A DNA stretch of 64,000 nt from Methylomarinum sp964397365 (GTDB lineage Bacteria; Pseudomonadota; Gammaproteobacteria; Methylococcales; Methylomonadaceae). The position numbers were made by a program, and so were the translations under genes. The notes beneath the pieces were generated by a model. It saw only the letters and a list, made by a program, of their open reading frames with translations, did no database searches and was not told the DNA's origin. Numbering within the stretch: the first letter of the stretch is position 1; each line of letters begins with the position of its first letter. The stretch is taken from the NCBI GenBank assembly GCA_964397365.1, contig CAYNIU010000001.1:1-64000 (forward strand), read 5' to 3'. Shown one piece after another: positions 27,403 through 36,498 of this stretch.

Positions 27403-28034
27403 AGGCTTTTACAAAACTGACAGCATTGGTGATGCCTCTGGACAGAGCAAATGTGGATACCGATGCGATTATTCCCAAACAATTTCTAAAATCAATCCGT
27501 CGGGCGGGTTTTGGTCCTTATTTATTTGATGAATGGCGCTATATGGATCGTGGTGAACCGGAAATGGATTGTTCCAACAGACCGTTGAATACTGATTTTG
27601 TGTTGAATCAGCCGCAATTTAAAGGGGCTGAAATTCTGTTAACCCGGGAAAACTTTGGTTGCGGATCATCCCGGGAACATGCCCCCTGGGCTTTGGAAGA
27701 TTATGGCTTCAGAGTCATTATCGCACCGAGTTTTGCTGATATTTTCTATAACAACTGTTTTAAAAATGGTATTTTGCCTATTGAGTTGAGTGCTGATGTG
27801 GTCGATAGTCTGTTTAGTGAAATGCAGGAGGGCTATCGGTTGACAGTTGATCTGGACGCTCAGAGTATAACGACGCCGAGTGGACGGATAATTAAGTTTG
27901 CTGTTGATGGAGCCCGAAAATTTAGATTATTAAATGGTCTGGATGATATTGCCTTGACTTTACAACAAGCTGACAAAATTAGAGTCTACGAAGTTGAACG
28001 AGCAAAAAGAGCGCCGTGGCTGTTTACGGATTAA
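27399..28034 (+). CDS. leuD: 3-isopropylmalate dehydratase small subunit
   Basis: Small swivel-domain subunit that completes the isopropylmalate isomerase with LeuC. Signatures: ANVDTDAIIPKQFLKS, LTRENFGCGSSREHAPWAL and IIAPSFADIFYNNCFKNG. 211 aa, normal length. In many gammaproteobacteria leuB (isopropylmalate dehydrogenase) follows directly. Here a 426-base non-coding gap with a repeat leads instead to asd. Confidence 0.97.
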   Translation: MKAFTKLTALVMPLDRANVDTDAIIPKQFLKSIRRAGFGPYLFDEWRYMDRGEPEMDCSNRPLNTDFVLNQPQFKGAEILLTRENFGCGSSREHAPWALEDYGFRVIIAPSFADIFYNNCFKNGILPIELSADVVDSLFSEMQEGYRLTVDLDAQSITTPSGRIIKFAVDGARKFRLLNGLDDIALTLQQADKIRVYEVERAKRAPWLFTD

Positions 28035-28060
28035 TGTATCAGGTACACTTAGTGATTATT

Positions 28061-28134
28061 CATGAAATAACGTCACCATTTGTAGAGGCGAATTTATTCG
28101 CACACTGTGGATAAATTCACACCTACAAAATAGA
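28061..28134. repeat. Repeat family C, copy 1 (hairpin with GAATTTATTCGC core)
   Basis: Starts with CATGAAATAA and contains a hairpin-like inverted repeat at 28081-28127: left arm TGTAGAGGCGAATTTATTCGC, right arm ATAAATTCACACCTACA. A second copy in the same orientation is at 32178-32250, and a core fragment lies near 56176. It sits in the leuD-asd gap, where leuB is often found. The rest of that gap shows only AT-rich sequence and no supportable gene. Confidence 0.7.
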
Positions 28135-28460
28135 TTGTCTAAGTTATTTCGAGCATGTTTCTAATGATGTTGCCCTCATTATCTGTTTGATTCTACATGA
28201 AAAATGAACCGATAATTGGTTGTATTTATTACTGTCCAAGCTGACAAGCAGCGTAATTTCATGCGTGCGCCAATTGATTTTATAGGAGGCTGTCGCAATA
28301 GAATCATCCATAACCCGATAAGTCTCCTGGGTTAAATATTAATGTCAAGAGTAAAGGTTGTTTTTAATGGCAAGAAAAATTGAGAGTTTAGTGAGGCAAG
28401 GAGTTAAGTCCTCTTTTTGGGCAGAAACAGTGAATTGTACTTTGAAAAGTGGAGCATAGA

Positions 28461-29483
28461 ATGTCTAAAACATATGATGTGGCTGTAGTCGGAGCGACCG
28501 GAGCTGTTGGCGAGACTATGTTGAGCATTTTGGAAGAACGTCACTTTCCAGTAGGTGATGTCTATGCTTTGGCCAGTGAACGATCTGTCGGCAAGCGTAT
28601 CCCGTTTAAAGATGGCTCAGTGATTGTGGAAGATTTGTCGGAATTTGACTTTTCCAAAGTGCAGATTGGGCTGTTTTCTGCCGGTGGTGCTATTTCTGCC
28701 GAATATGCCCCAAAAGCGGCGGCGGCCGGTTGTGTTGTTATTGATAATACCTCGCATTTTCGCTATGACGATGATATTCCTCTGGTAGTCCCGGAAGTGA
28801 ATGCCGATAAGGTAGCTGATTATAAAAATCGTGGCATTATCGCTAATCCCAATTGTTCAACTATTCAGATGTTAGTGGCATTGAAGCCGATTTATGATGC
28901 GGTTGGAATAGCCAGAATCAATGTGTGTACTTATCAGGCCGTTTCCGGTACCGGCAAGCCGGGAATTGAGGAGGTTGTCACACAGACCGCGGCATTGTTG
29001 AACGGGAAGCCGATCAAGTCAGAAGTTTATCCCAAACAGATTGCTTTCAATGCGTTACCACAGATTGATGTGTTTATGGAAAACGGTTATACCAAGGAAG
29101 AAATGAAAATGGTCTGGGAAACCCGAAAAATATTTGCGGATGATTTCATACAAGTGAACCCGACAGCGGTGCGTGTACCTGTTTTTTATGGCCATTCTGA
29201 AGCTGTACATATTGAAACAAAGCAAAAGATCAGCGTAGAACAAGTACGTGAATTGCTGCAAAAAGCCCCGGGGATAACTGTTCTTGATGAGCGTGAAAAT
29301 GGAGGCTATCCAACGGCTGTCACCGAGTCGTCAGGCCAGGATGATGTTTTCGTCGGGCGTATCAGAGAGGATATTTCTCATTCTCAAGGGATTGATTTAT
29401 GGGTGGTTGGTGATAACGTTCGCAAAGGGGCGGCATTAAATAGCGTACAAATTGCCGAAGAGCTGGTAAAAAAATACATCTAG
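28461..29483 (+). CDS. asd: Aspartate-semialdehyde dehydrogenase
   Basis: NADPH-dependent reduction of aspartyl phosphate to aspartate semialdehyde, the branch point to lysine/diaminopimelate, methionine and threonine. Nucleotide loop GATGAVG at 11-17, catalytic cysteine C132 in ANPNCSTIQ, and PVFYGHSEAVHIET with the active-site histidine region further on. 340 aa. The ATG at 28461 is chosen because GGAG lies six bases upstream; an in-frame GTG 12 bases earlier overlaps that site. fimV follows after 72 bases, a gene order seen in other gammaproteobacteria. Confidence 0.96.
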   Translation: MSKTYDVAVVGATGAVGETMLSILEERHFPVGDVYALASERSVGKRIPFKDGSVIVEDLSEFDFSKVQIGLFSAGGAISAEYAPKAAAAGCVVIDNTSHFRYDDDIPLVVPEVNADKVADYKNRGIIANPNCSTIQMLVALKPIYDAVGIARINVCTYQAVSGTGKPGIEEVVTQTAALLNGKPIKSEVYPKQIAFNALPQIDVFMENGYTKEEMKMVWETRKIFADDFIQVNPTAVRVPVFYGHSEAVHIETKQKISVEQVRELLQKAPGITVLDERENGGYPTAVTESSGQDDVFVGRIREDISHSQGIDLWVVGDNVRKGAALNSVQIAEELVKKYI

Positions 29484-29555
29484 TCTAAGCTTACCCAGTA
29501 TATTTGATTATTCTCGGTAGATTACTGTGTTAGATATATTTGTTAGGAGAGCAAA

Positions 29556-32141
29556 GTGCGCAATATAACTAAAACTTTAGCGGTTGTATCACTATTGGTT
29601 CCAGCCAGTGCACAGCCCTTGGGAATTGGCGATATTAAATTGCATTCAGCCCTTAATCAAAAGCTCAATGCCGAGATTAATCTTATAGTTTCAGCAGATG
29701 AAAGCGCATCTGATATTCAGGTCAGACTGGCTTCACCCGAGAAGTTTGACGAAGCAGGAGTGCCGTGGAGTTATTTTTTATCCCAAATCAAATTTAATAC
29801 AGTTGTTCAACCAAATGGTTCTGTTCTTGTCAAGTTGAGTTCAAAGGACGCGTTACGCGAACCGTTTTTGGATTTTTTGTTGGAGGTGAGCTGGGATAAA
29901 GGCAATCTGTATCGTGAGTTTACTGTGTTGATTGATCCACCCGCGGCTTATAATCAGCCTGTTGTTCCTGTTACTGACAAGCCAGAAATAACGAAACAGC
30001 TAATTGCAAACAATAAAAGCGAGACTACAGCGGCGCCAGTAGCGACAGCAAGTAAAACGGTCATCAGTACTTATGGCCCGGTTAAAAGAACAGATACCCT
30101 ATGGAAAATTGCAGAAAAAGTTATGCCTTCTGACGATATTTCCATTGAGCAAATGATGATAGCGCTTTATAAAGCCAATCCTCAGGCATTTTATAAAGAT
30201 AATGTTAATGCTCTGATGTTTGGTCAAACGCTTAATGTACCCGACAATAACGCAATTTTAAAACTTACAAAAAAGCAGGCTGCGAAATTATTCAAGCAAC
30301 AGGCTGATCTTTGGAAGGCAAAAGTTAAACAAGCCGATAGAGAAAAAACACTTGTGACTGATAAGGATAAGCGCCTTGGTGACAGTCAATTGGAACTGGT
30401 GGCACCTGTTGATGCCACAGTTGGAGATGGTGTGGTTGTTAGTTCAGAGCTGGAACAGAGTGTACAAACGACAGTCGCTAAAGAACATGGCAAAACGGCT
30501 GATCAGAGTATTGCAGCTTCTGAAATAGAGAAAAAAGCGACAGAACAAGCTGCCCTTAATGGAGACTTGCAGGCGCGTTTGCAAAAACTGGAACAGCAAG
30601 TATTAATGATGCAGAAATTGCTGCTACTAAAGGATGAACAGCTTGCAGCCTTACAAAATAAAAGCAAAATTGCTAAAGATGATAAATCCGTATCAGCCGT
30701 GAAAACTGCTGAATCCTTGCAATCCGATGTTGAAACTTCAAAACCGATACAGAAAACTGAGGCTGAACCTGAAATTGTCAAGCCAGAGATAAAGCCACAA
30801 CCACAAACGCTTCCTGAGCCAAAAGCGGAAGAAGGTTCTTTTGCTCAAACCTATTATATAGTGGTAGGAGGATTAGGTATTGCATTGCTTGGGGCGTTAG
30901 GATGGTTATGGTGGCGTAAACGTAAAGTTGAGGGACAAACGGATACGGAAAGTATGTTTGCCTCCTCAAGCGAAATCAAAATGCCTGATTCAGAAATAGA
31001 TATTCCCGTCAGTGGAATGGAAGATACTTCTGCTTATGATGTTGGGACTGTAGGTGAAAGTTCGTTTTTAAGTGAATTTACACCCAGTGATTTTGATGCA
31101 TTTGATACAGACCAAAATGAAGTTGACCCCATTTCAGAAGCGGATGTTTATTTGGCTTATGGGCGTTATCAGCAGGCGGAAGAGCTTATTCGCCAGGCAA
31201 TTGAGGATCAGCCGGAAAGGAATGAATGCAAGCTGAAGCTACTTGAAATTTTTTATGCGAATGAAAATAAAGAGGCTTTTGAAAGTTATACTCATGAATT
31301 AGTACAGGCAGGAATGCATAACGATCAATCTTTTTGGGCCAAAGTACAGGAAATGGCTAAGGAGATTATTCCAGATGCAGTGATTTTGCTTGGGATGGAA
31401 GCAGAAGAAACTTCTGTTAGGTCAGAAAAGGCAGATTTAATAGAGTCGGAGCAACAACCTAAATCGGAAAACCGTTCAGGTGATGACGGCGAATTGGATA
31501 AAGTCGATCAAAATCAGCTAAGTACTGAGTCCACAAATCTGGAGATTGGCGCCAGTGATGATAATCTGGATTTTGATTTAAATGATTTTTCAGATGTTGG
31601 GACTACTACGGATGAAGGTGATCCTTCCATTGAGGATATAGACACTATTGATTTTGATTTAGACTCATTTTCTAAACCTGAATCTGAGACCTCATCGGCT
31701 CATGACGAAGAGATTGAATCATTTGATTTTGATTTTGGCGATAAAGCTGCGGATAAGGAAATAGAGGTTGATGCAACAGCATTACATGCGGATATTGAGG
31801 ATAACCTGGAACAGATTGACTTTCCTGAGATAAATGAAATTGCTGAGATTGAAAATAAAACAATAGAAGATAATATTCTGGAAGACAAGGAAGATGATTT
31901 TAATTTTGACTTCGATTTTGAGGATACATCACTGGCAGCAGAAGAAAATACTTCCGGAGACTCATCCGGGGTAGCTGACTTAACCGATATGGATGAATTT
32001 GAGACTAAAATTGATCTGGCAAAAGCTTATATTGATATGGGGGATATTGAAGCGGCAAAAACCATTGCCGAAGAAGTCCTGGAAAAAGGAAATGATCAAC
32101 AGAAACAGACAGCCCAGGCTCTGTTGAATGATTTGAAATGA
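29556..32141 (+). CDS. fimV: FimV-type polar hub protein with LysM domain
   Basis: Inner-membrane protein of the FimV/HubP family, which links peptidoglycan to cytoplasmic polar landmarks for pili and chemotaxis. Signal peptide (MRNITKTLAVVSLLVPASAQ) and a family start PLGIGDIKLHSALNQKL. A LysM-like peptidoglycan-binding segment lies around 170-235 (TDTLWKIAEKVM...MFGQTLNVPD), followed by a coiled coil (~325-370) and one membrane helix (YYIVVGGLGIALLGALGWLWW, ~430-450). The cytoplasmic tail is very acidic with FDFDF-type repeats and ends in the conserved TPR-like FimV cap (KIDLAKAYIDMGDIEAAKTI). GTG start with AGGAGA upstream. truA/trpF, common next neighbours, are absent. Confidence 0.92.
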   Translation: MRNITKTLAVVSLLVPASAQPLGIGDIKLHSALNQKLNAEINLIVSADESASDIQVRLASPEKFDEAGVPWSYFLSQIKFNTVVQPNGSVLVKLSSKDALREPFLDFLLEVSWDKGNLYREFTVLIDPPAAYNQPVVPVTDKPEITKQLIANNKSETTAAPVATASKTVISTYGPVKRTDTLWKIAEKVMPSDDISIEQMMIALYKANPQAFYKDNVNALMFGQTLNVPDNNAILKLTKKQAAKLFKQQADLWKAKVKQADREKTLVTDKDKRLGDSQLELVAPVDATVGDGVVVSSELEQSVQTTVAKEHGKTADQSIAASEIEKKATEQAALNGDLQARLQKLEQQVLMMQKLLLLKDEQLAALQNKSKIAKDDKSVSAVKTAESLQSDVETSKPIQKTEAEPEIVKPEIKPQPQTLPEPKAEEGSFAQTYYIVVGGLGIALLGALGWLWWRKRKVEGQTDTESMFASSSEIKMPDSEIDIPVSGMEDTSAYDVGTVGESSFLSEFTPSDFDAFDTDQNEVDPISEADVYLAYGRYQQAEELIRQAIEDQPERNECKLKLLEIFYANENKEAFESYTHELVQAGMHNDQSFWAKVQEMAKEIIPDAVILLGMEAEETSVRSEKADLIESEQQPKSENRSGDDGELDKVDQNQLSTESTNLEIGASDDNLDFDLNDFSDVGTTTDEGDPSIEDIDTIDFDLDSFSKPESETSSAHDEEIESFDFDFGDKAADKEIEVDATALHADIEDNLEQIDFPEINEIAEIENKTIEDNILEDKEDDFNFDFDFEDTSLAAEENTSGDSSGVADLTDMDEFETKIDLAKAYIDMGDIEAAKTIAEEVLEKGNDQQKQTAQALLNDLK

Positions 32142-32177
32142 ATTGCTCAGGAGAAGGGCTGATCTGTCAGGATTGGA

Positions 32178-32250
32178 CATGAAATAATTTCAGCATTTGG
32201 TAAGTGTAAATTTATTCGCATAGCACAAATAAATCCATACCTACAAAACA
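32178..32250. repeat. Repeat family C, copy 2
   Basis: Same orientation and same opening (CATGAAATAA) as copy 1 at 28061, with TGTAAATTTATTCGCA followed by ATAAATCCATACCTACAAAA. It begins 37 bases after the fimV stop and abuts a family A element two bases later. Together the two family C copies bracket asd-fimV as direct repeats. Confidence 0.65.
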
Positions 32251-32251
32251 G

Positions 32252-32370
32252 GTAACTATTCAGCGTATTCAAATAAACAGTAAGTCTTTAAATCGGTTCT
32301 TGCGGAAGACGTGTCGGTGAGATGGATGCCTCATCCAAGTCTACATGGAATATATGCGCTGAACAGTGAC
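32252..32370. repeat. MITE-like repeat family A, copy 2 (internally deleted)
   Basis: 119 bases with inverted ends GTAACTATTCAGCG and CGCTGAACAGTGAC (12 of 14 pair, the best pair of the family). Internal blocks CTTGCGGAAGA and AAGTCTACATGGA match copies 1 and 3, but the GACTGATATTAAATG block near the right end is missing. Non-coding. Confidence 0.75.
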
Positions 32371-32441
32371 CGAAATAGTTTGTTTAACCTGCTTCATGCA
32401 TATTTCTGAGCTACAAATCGGATGGAATTGAAGGTCGCCGT

Positions 32442-33257
32442 TTACAGGTTTTGTAAGATTAACTCTTTGAAACTAAGAAAATGCTCAATCTGTAGTTTCA
32501 GATCCTGGAAGCTAAGCGAAGAAGAGCTGGCGTTATTGTTTAACAAATCAGATTCAAGCTGGTTTGCAGTTTGTTGTATGTCAATAAAACCACAAAAACT
32601 GACTGAGCCATGTAGTTTATGTGTAATTTCTCTTGCCAGGGTGGTTTCCCTGTGCGCCAATGCGTACCCCAGCATGTCAATTTGTTCGGGTAATTCCTTA
32701 AATAATTTATTGAATAATATTAATGCCAGGTCTTTGTTATGATCAGTTTTTTTTAACATCTGCTCAATGAATATAATGCTATTTTCAGAACTTTGTTTAT
32801 AAGTATTTGAATGGTTCGAGTTGATTGAAAGCAATTTATTCAGCATATGATCCAATTGTTCAATTAATACAGGTCTCGTCAGGCAAGCATTAAATCCTGC
32901 TTCAATCAGTTTTTTACGCTGATGTTTTTGATTATAAGTTGTGATTGCAATGATGAAAATTTGTGCAGCGACAGCGTTGCGTTGTTTAATTTCAGCAACT
33001 AGGTTCAAGCTGTCCAAATAGGGGGGGGATAGGTCTAGCAGTATTAATTTGAATGTTTTTTGTTTTAATAAATACAATATTTGTTGATCGTCTTTGGCCA
33101 GTGTAATGTCATCAGAGTAATTTTCCAGTTGAGCTTTCAGGAGTAAACGATTTATTTCACTGTCATCGACAATAGCAATTGGAAAATCAGGTTGAAATAA
33201 ATTGATGGAGTCTGTTTGTTGAACGGATTCGGCGGTAGAAGCGATATCTTCATTCAT
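32442..33257 (-). CDS. Receiver-Hpt phosphotransfer protein
   Basis: 271 aa soluble protein. Residues about 25-145 form a receiver (acidic pair in IAIVDDSEIN, acceptor D in LILLDLSPP); the invariant lysine is replaced by arginine (CLTRPV). Residues about 160-265 form an Hpt domain with the phosphohistidine in ITHKLHGSVSFCG. Such proteins act as intermediates in phosphorelays of hybrid kinases, of which there are three in this window. It is transcribed alone and opposite to its neighbours; the partner kinase is not obvious. Confidence 0.85.
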   Translation of the reverse strand: MNEDIASTAESVQQTDSINLFQPDFPIAIVDDSEINRLLLKAQLENYSDDITLAKDDQQILYLLKQKTFKLILLDLSPPYLDSLNLVAEIKQRNAVAAQIFIIAITTYNQKHQRKKLIEAGFNACLTRPVLIEQLDHMLNKLLSINSNHSNTYKQSSENSIIFIEQMLKKTDHNKDLALILFNKLFKELPEQIDMLGYALAHRETTLAREITHKLHGSVSFCGFIDIQQTANQLESDLLNNNASSSSLSFQDLKLQIEHFLSFKELILQNL

Positions 33258-33614
33258 GGGGCGGCAATCATGTCAAAATCATTCGAGAAGCTGAGGGTAA
33301 AATAGAGTTGATAATTTTAGAACTTTCTAATATTCTATTGATTCCTGTTGGTAATAGACCTATCGCTATTTAAAATTCGGAATATAAAGTGGTCAAAGAA
33401 TGTTGCAAGCGTAAAACAACAGTATTTTTTTAGCAGCTTGCCTGTCTTTACTACGAATATTCATGTCTGATAGCTATAGAGACATTATAAAAAACTTTTC
33501 AGTATTTTTCTGGCTAAGCCGTTGTTAATTTCTAATGTATTCACAATAGGTTTTAATGCCGGTCAGGATAAAACATACTGAAGCAACTGAATAATAATTA
33601 ATGAGGAGAGTGTT
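33258..33614. other. Divergent intergenic region before the SQR gene
   Basis: 357 AT-rich bases between the receiver-Hpt gene and the oxidoreductase. AGGAGAG lies about seven bases before the SQR start as ribosome-binding site. I see no gene, repeat or clear operator here. Confidence 0.4.
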
Positions 33615-34889
33615 ATGGCTAGAATTGTTGTCCTGGGTGCTGGTATTGGCGGAGTGCCGATGGCTTATGAAATGAAGGAATTAGTCAATGAAGATCATCA
33701 GGTAATTGTGATTTCTGATTCACCGACCTTTCATTTTGTTCCGTCAAACCCTTGGGTGCCGCCAAAGTGGCGCAAGCCAGAGGCGTTAAAAGTTGAGTTG
33801 GCGCCAGTAATGCAGAAAAAAGGGATTGAATTTGTCCAAAAAGCTGCAGTTAAAGTGGATCCTGAAAACAATAAAGTTCATCTGATTGACAAGACTGTCG
33901 TTGATTACGATTATCTGATTATTGCCACGGGTCCACGTTTGGCATTTGATGAGGTTCCGGGGTTGGGGCCTGAAGGATATACCTCTTCCGTATGTCATGT
34001 TGATCATGCAGCAATTGCCGCACAGGATTGGGAGAAATTTATGGAAAATCCAGGCCCCATTGTTATTGGCGCTGTTCAGGGGGCATCCTGTTTTGGACCG
34101 GCTTATGAATACCTGATGATTTTGGAGACAGAATTACGGAAAAGAAAAATTCGTGATCAAGTGCCGATGACGTTTGTCACTTCAGAACCTTATATTGGAC
34201 ATTTGGGGCTGGGGGGGGTTGGTGATACTAAAGGATTATTGGAAAGTGCATTGCGAGAGAAAACTATCAAATGGATTACTAATGCAAAAGTGGATCGTAT
34301 TGAAGAAGGAATGATGTATGTTACTGAAGTGGATGAAAATGGAAAGGAGAAAAACAAACACCAATTAGCATTCAAACATTCCATGATGTTACCGGCATTT
34401 ACCGGTGTTGATGCTGTCCGTAATGTGGATGTGGACGGACTGATTAATCCCCGTGGTTTTGTTATTGTTGATGAACATCAACGTAACCCGACATTTAAAA
34501 ATATCTACTCAGTGGGAGTTTGTGTGGCATTGCCGCCGGTAGAAAAAACTCCATTACCTGTCGGAACGCCAAAAACCGGATATATGATTGAATCCATGGT
34601 AACCGCAACAGCTCATAATATTAGAGATGAACTGGCTGGAAAAGAGCCGACAGATATACCTAGTCTGAGTGCCTTGTGTCTGGCTGATTTAGGTGACACC
34701 GGGGTCGCTTTTTTGGCTGTTCCGCAAATTCCACCCAGAAATACCACCTGGTCCAGCCACGGTAAGTGGGTGCATTTAGCGAAAATAGGTTTTGAAAAAT
34801 ATTTTATGCGCAAAGTCAGAAAAGGTATCAGTGAGCCGTTTTACGAAAAAATGATGCTTAAATTTATGGGTATAGTTCGTTTAAAATAG
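33615..34889 (+). CDS. Sulfide:quinone oxidoreductase (SQR) family flavoprotein
   Basis: 424 aa FAD-dependent membrane-associated oxidoreductase that passes electrons from sulfide to quinone. The FAD dinucleotide motif is at the N-terminus (VVLGAGIGGVPMA, residues 5-17), with a second LIIATGPRL near 101-109. Three cysteines at C127, C159 and C355 match, within one residue, the conserved catalytic triplet of characterised SQRs; C303 is an extra one in SVGVCVALPP. A C-terminal amphipathic region (FEKYFMRKVRKG) may bind the membrane. It is followed after nine bases by a small DUF2892-type membrane protein, a known SQR neighbour. Substrate is inferred from the cysteines. Confidence 0.88.
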   Translation: MARIVVLGAGIGGVPMAYEMKELVNEDHQVIVISDSPTFHFVPSNPWVPPKWRKPEALKVELAPVMQKKGIEFVQKAAVKVDPENNKVHLIDKTVVDYDYLIIATGPRLAFDEVPGLGPEGYTSSVCHVDHAAIAAQDWEKFMENPGPIVIGAVQGASCFGPAYEYLMILETELRKRKIRDQVPMTFVTSEPYIGHLGLGGVGDTKGLLESALREKTIKWITNAKVDRIEEGMMYVTEVDENGKEKNKHQLAFKHSMMLPAFTGVDAVRNVDVDGLINPRGFVIVDEHQRNPTFKNIYSVGVCVALPPVEKTPLPVGTPKTGYMIESMVTATAHNIRDELAGKEPTDIPSLSALCLADLGDTGVAFLAVPQIPPRNTTWSSHGKWVHLAKIGFEKYFMRKVRKGISEPFYEKMMLKFMGIVRLK

Positions 34890-34898
34890 GAGCAAGCT

Positions 34899-35099
34899 AT
34901 GACAATTGATCGTTTAGTGTTGGCTATTGCCGGAACATTTATATTGCTGAGCATAAGTTTGGCGGTATGGCATTCTCTGAACTGGTTATGGTTTACGGCT
35001 TTTGTGGGCGCTAATTTATTGCAATCAGCATTGACCGGTTTTTGTCCTTTGGCAATAATGCTAAAAAAAATAGGCATAAAGTCAGGCACAGCTTTCTGA
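34899..35099 (+). CDS. DUF2892/YgaP-like small inner-membrane protein
   Basis: 66 aa with two hydrophobic helices (LVLAIAGTFILLSISLAV and WFTAFVGANLLQSALTGF) and the family motif GFCPLAIMLKKIG. Such proteins accompany sulfur-metabolism enzymes. It follows the SQR gene by nine bases with AGGAGC upstream, so it is the second gene of that unit. The cysteine in GFCPL could carry sulfur or simply be structural. Confidence 0.82.
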   Translation: MTIDRLVLAIAGTFILLSISLAVWHSLNWLWFTAFVGANLLQSALTGFCPLAIMLKKIGIKSGTAF

Positions 35100-35803
35100 C
35101 TGTTCTGACGGTTAAGTTTAATTTTATTGGGAGGGGGATTTCAGACAATAGACATTCATTATTTATGAAAAACCGGCAGATCAAGGATGGCAAAGGCATA
35201 CATCGCGGGCTCACATTCGTGTCGTTTCTATCGGTTGATTTGATGGAGGGCGGTGTCGCTGAAATATATTTATTGCACTGTTTAAGATCGGTAGTGGGAT
35301 CTGTCGAAAGGCGCTGTGAACTTATAAACCACATGGATGTGGTGAATGCAGAGATTTCTGCCCAGGTGTGCTTGAGAGGTAAGACCAACATCTTGCGAAG
35401 CCAGTTATGCCAGAACGGTCGTTCAGGACAAAAATACTCGCTAAACATACCGCTGTCAATCTTCGCGGTCTGATTTTCATTGCGTATGGCAATAAGGAAA
35501 AAACGATCTCTTTACACAAGTTATTTTGCACATACTTTCTAATTTTAATCTAAGATGTAAGAAACAAGATTTTTAGTGTAAATATGATGCGCTTTGAATT
35601 GAGTGGTAATTTTTTGTCTGGATATTAAGTTATCGGGTGTAAAAATTGATTTATTCGGCGGTTTGTAACAGGAAATTACAGTTAGTGTTTACAATAGTTG
35701 GTATGTCAGTGCTTATACCCAGTTTATCTGTTGGGCAGGATGTTAGCTATATTGAGATAATGAATTTTAAAATTCCATTTTCGGATGGACTTCAGGAGGA
35801 AAG
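35100..35803. other. Large unexplained intergenic region
   Basis: 704 bases. A plus-strand frame stays open from within the DUF2892 gene to 35473 (a possible ATG at 35165 would give about 103 codons), and a minus-strand frame is open over the same stretch. Neither translation has a recognisable domain, and both lack a convincing ribosome-binding site. The stretch 35150-35460 looks less AT-rich than its surroundings and could be a decayed gene or insertion. From 35500 on it is AT-rich and presumably holds the promoter for the 35804 gene. Confidence 0.35.
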
Positions 35804-36427
35804 TTGCTGAATATGAGTGTAAATAAAACAAAATCACATTTTGTTGCTGTTGCATCTATCGCCGCTGAATTAAGCGCTGTTATGGAAGTTGCTAAAGAAA
35901 TTTCTTTAGCGGCAGCCAACGCAAAGGCCATCGCATTTAGAGCCGGGGAAAAGGCCAAAGGCTTTCAACCTATTACTGATTTTATTAACGAACTGGCAAA
36001 AGAAACGATTAAGCTGGTTAATGAAATTAATGAACATGCTTTCCAGTTGTATCAAATTACAGTCAATGAATACAGAATGACCGGGGCATGCAAAAAATTT
36101 GAGGAAATATCTGTTGTCTCCAGAAAGGCATCTTATGGCGCCTCCTTGGATGTGCCGTTAAATCAGGCGCGTACAAAAATGCATGAGTGCCGGAAAAGTT
36201 TTAATCTCCATGTTATCCAGCTACAGGAGCAACTTGGCGAGGTAATGCATCCTGCCAGAGCTGCGCGTGTTATTGCAGCAAATTCCCGTATAGAAGCATC
36301 CCAGGCGGGGGAATATTTGCAAAGTCTTCAAGCGGTTGCCGAGAGTGTTGATCACGCTGCACAAATTATTCATGAGAAGGTGCAAAAATGTAGAAGCGCT
36401 TTGAGTGTAATAGATTTGACTGATTAG
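35804..36427 (+). CDS. Small soluble protein with two degenerate chemoreceptor-tip motifs
   Basis: 207 aa, helical, no signal peptide or membrane segment. Residues 39-66 (NAKAIAFRAGEKAKGFQPIT then DFINELAK) align with the chemoreceptor hairpin tip ([20 protein letters not shown]). Residues 160-184 (NSRIEASQAGEYLQSLQAVA then ESVDH) align with the same tip a second time. Each copy keeps only part of the CheA/CheW-contact residues: the first has the Arg but an Ile for the Glu, the second has the Glu but a Gln for the Arg. AGGAGG lies four bases before the TTG at 35804 and 13 before an ATG at 35813; the start is ambiguous. The ODP gene follows after 71 bases. It may be a receptor mimic or adaptor for the ODP sensor. 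Confidence 0.7.
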   Translation: MLNMSVNKTKSHFVAVASIAAELSAVMEVAKEISLAAANAKAIAFRAGEKAKGFQPITDFINELAKETIKLVNEINEHAFQLYQITVNEYRMTGACKKFEEISVVSRKASYGASLDVPLNQARTKMHECRKSFNLHVIQLQEQLGEVMHPARAARVIAANSRIEASQAGEYLQSLQAVAESVDHAAQIIHEKVQKCRSALSVIDLTD

Positions 36428-36498
36428 CGTCTTAAGCTAGTATTACTCTGTATTGATACTGATGAGCATAATTTTTAAAAAGAGAGGCTGAGCATTTA

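Noticed and set aside
28367..28459. 30-codon open frame ending one base before the asd start codon
   Set aside because: No family resemblance and no good ribosome-binding site; it ends in the Shine-Dalgarno region of asd and is most likely chance.
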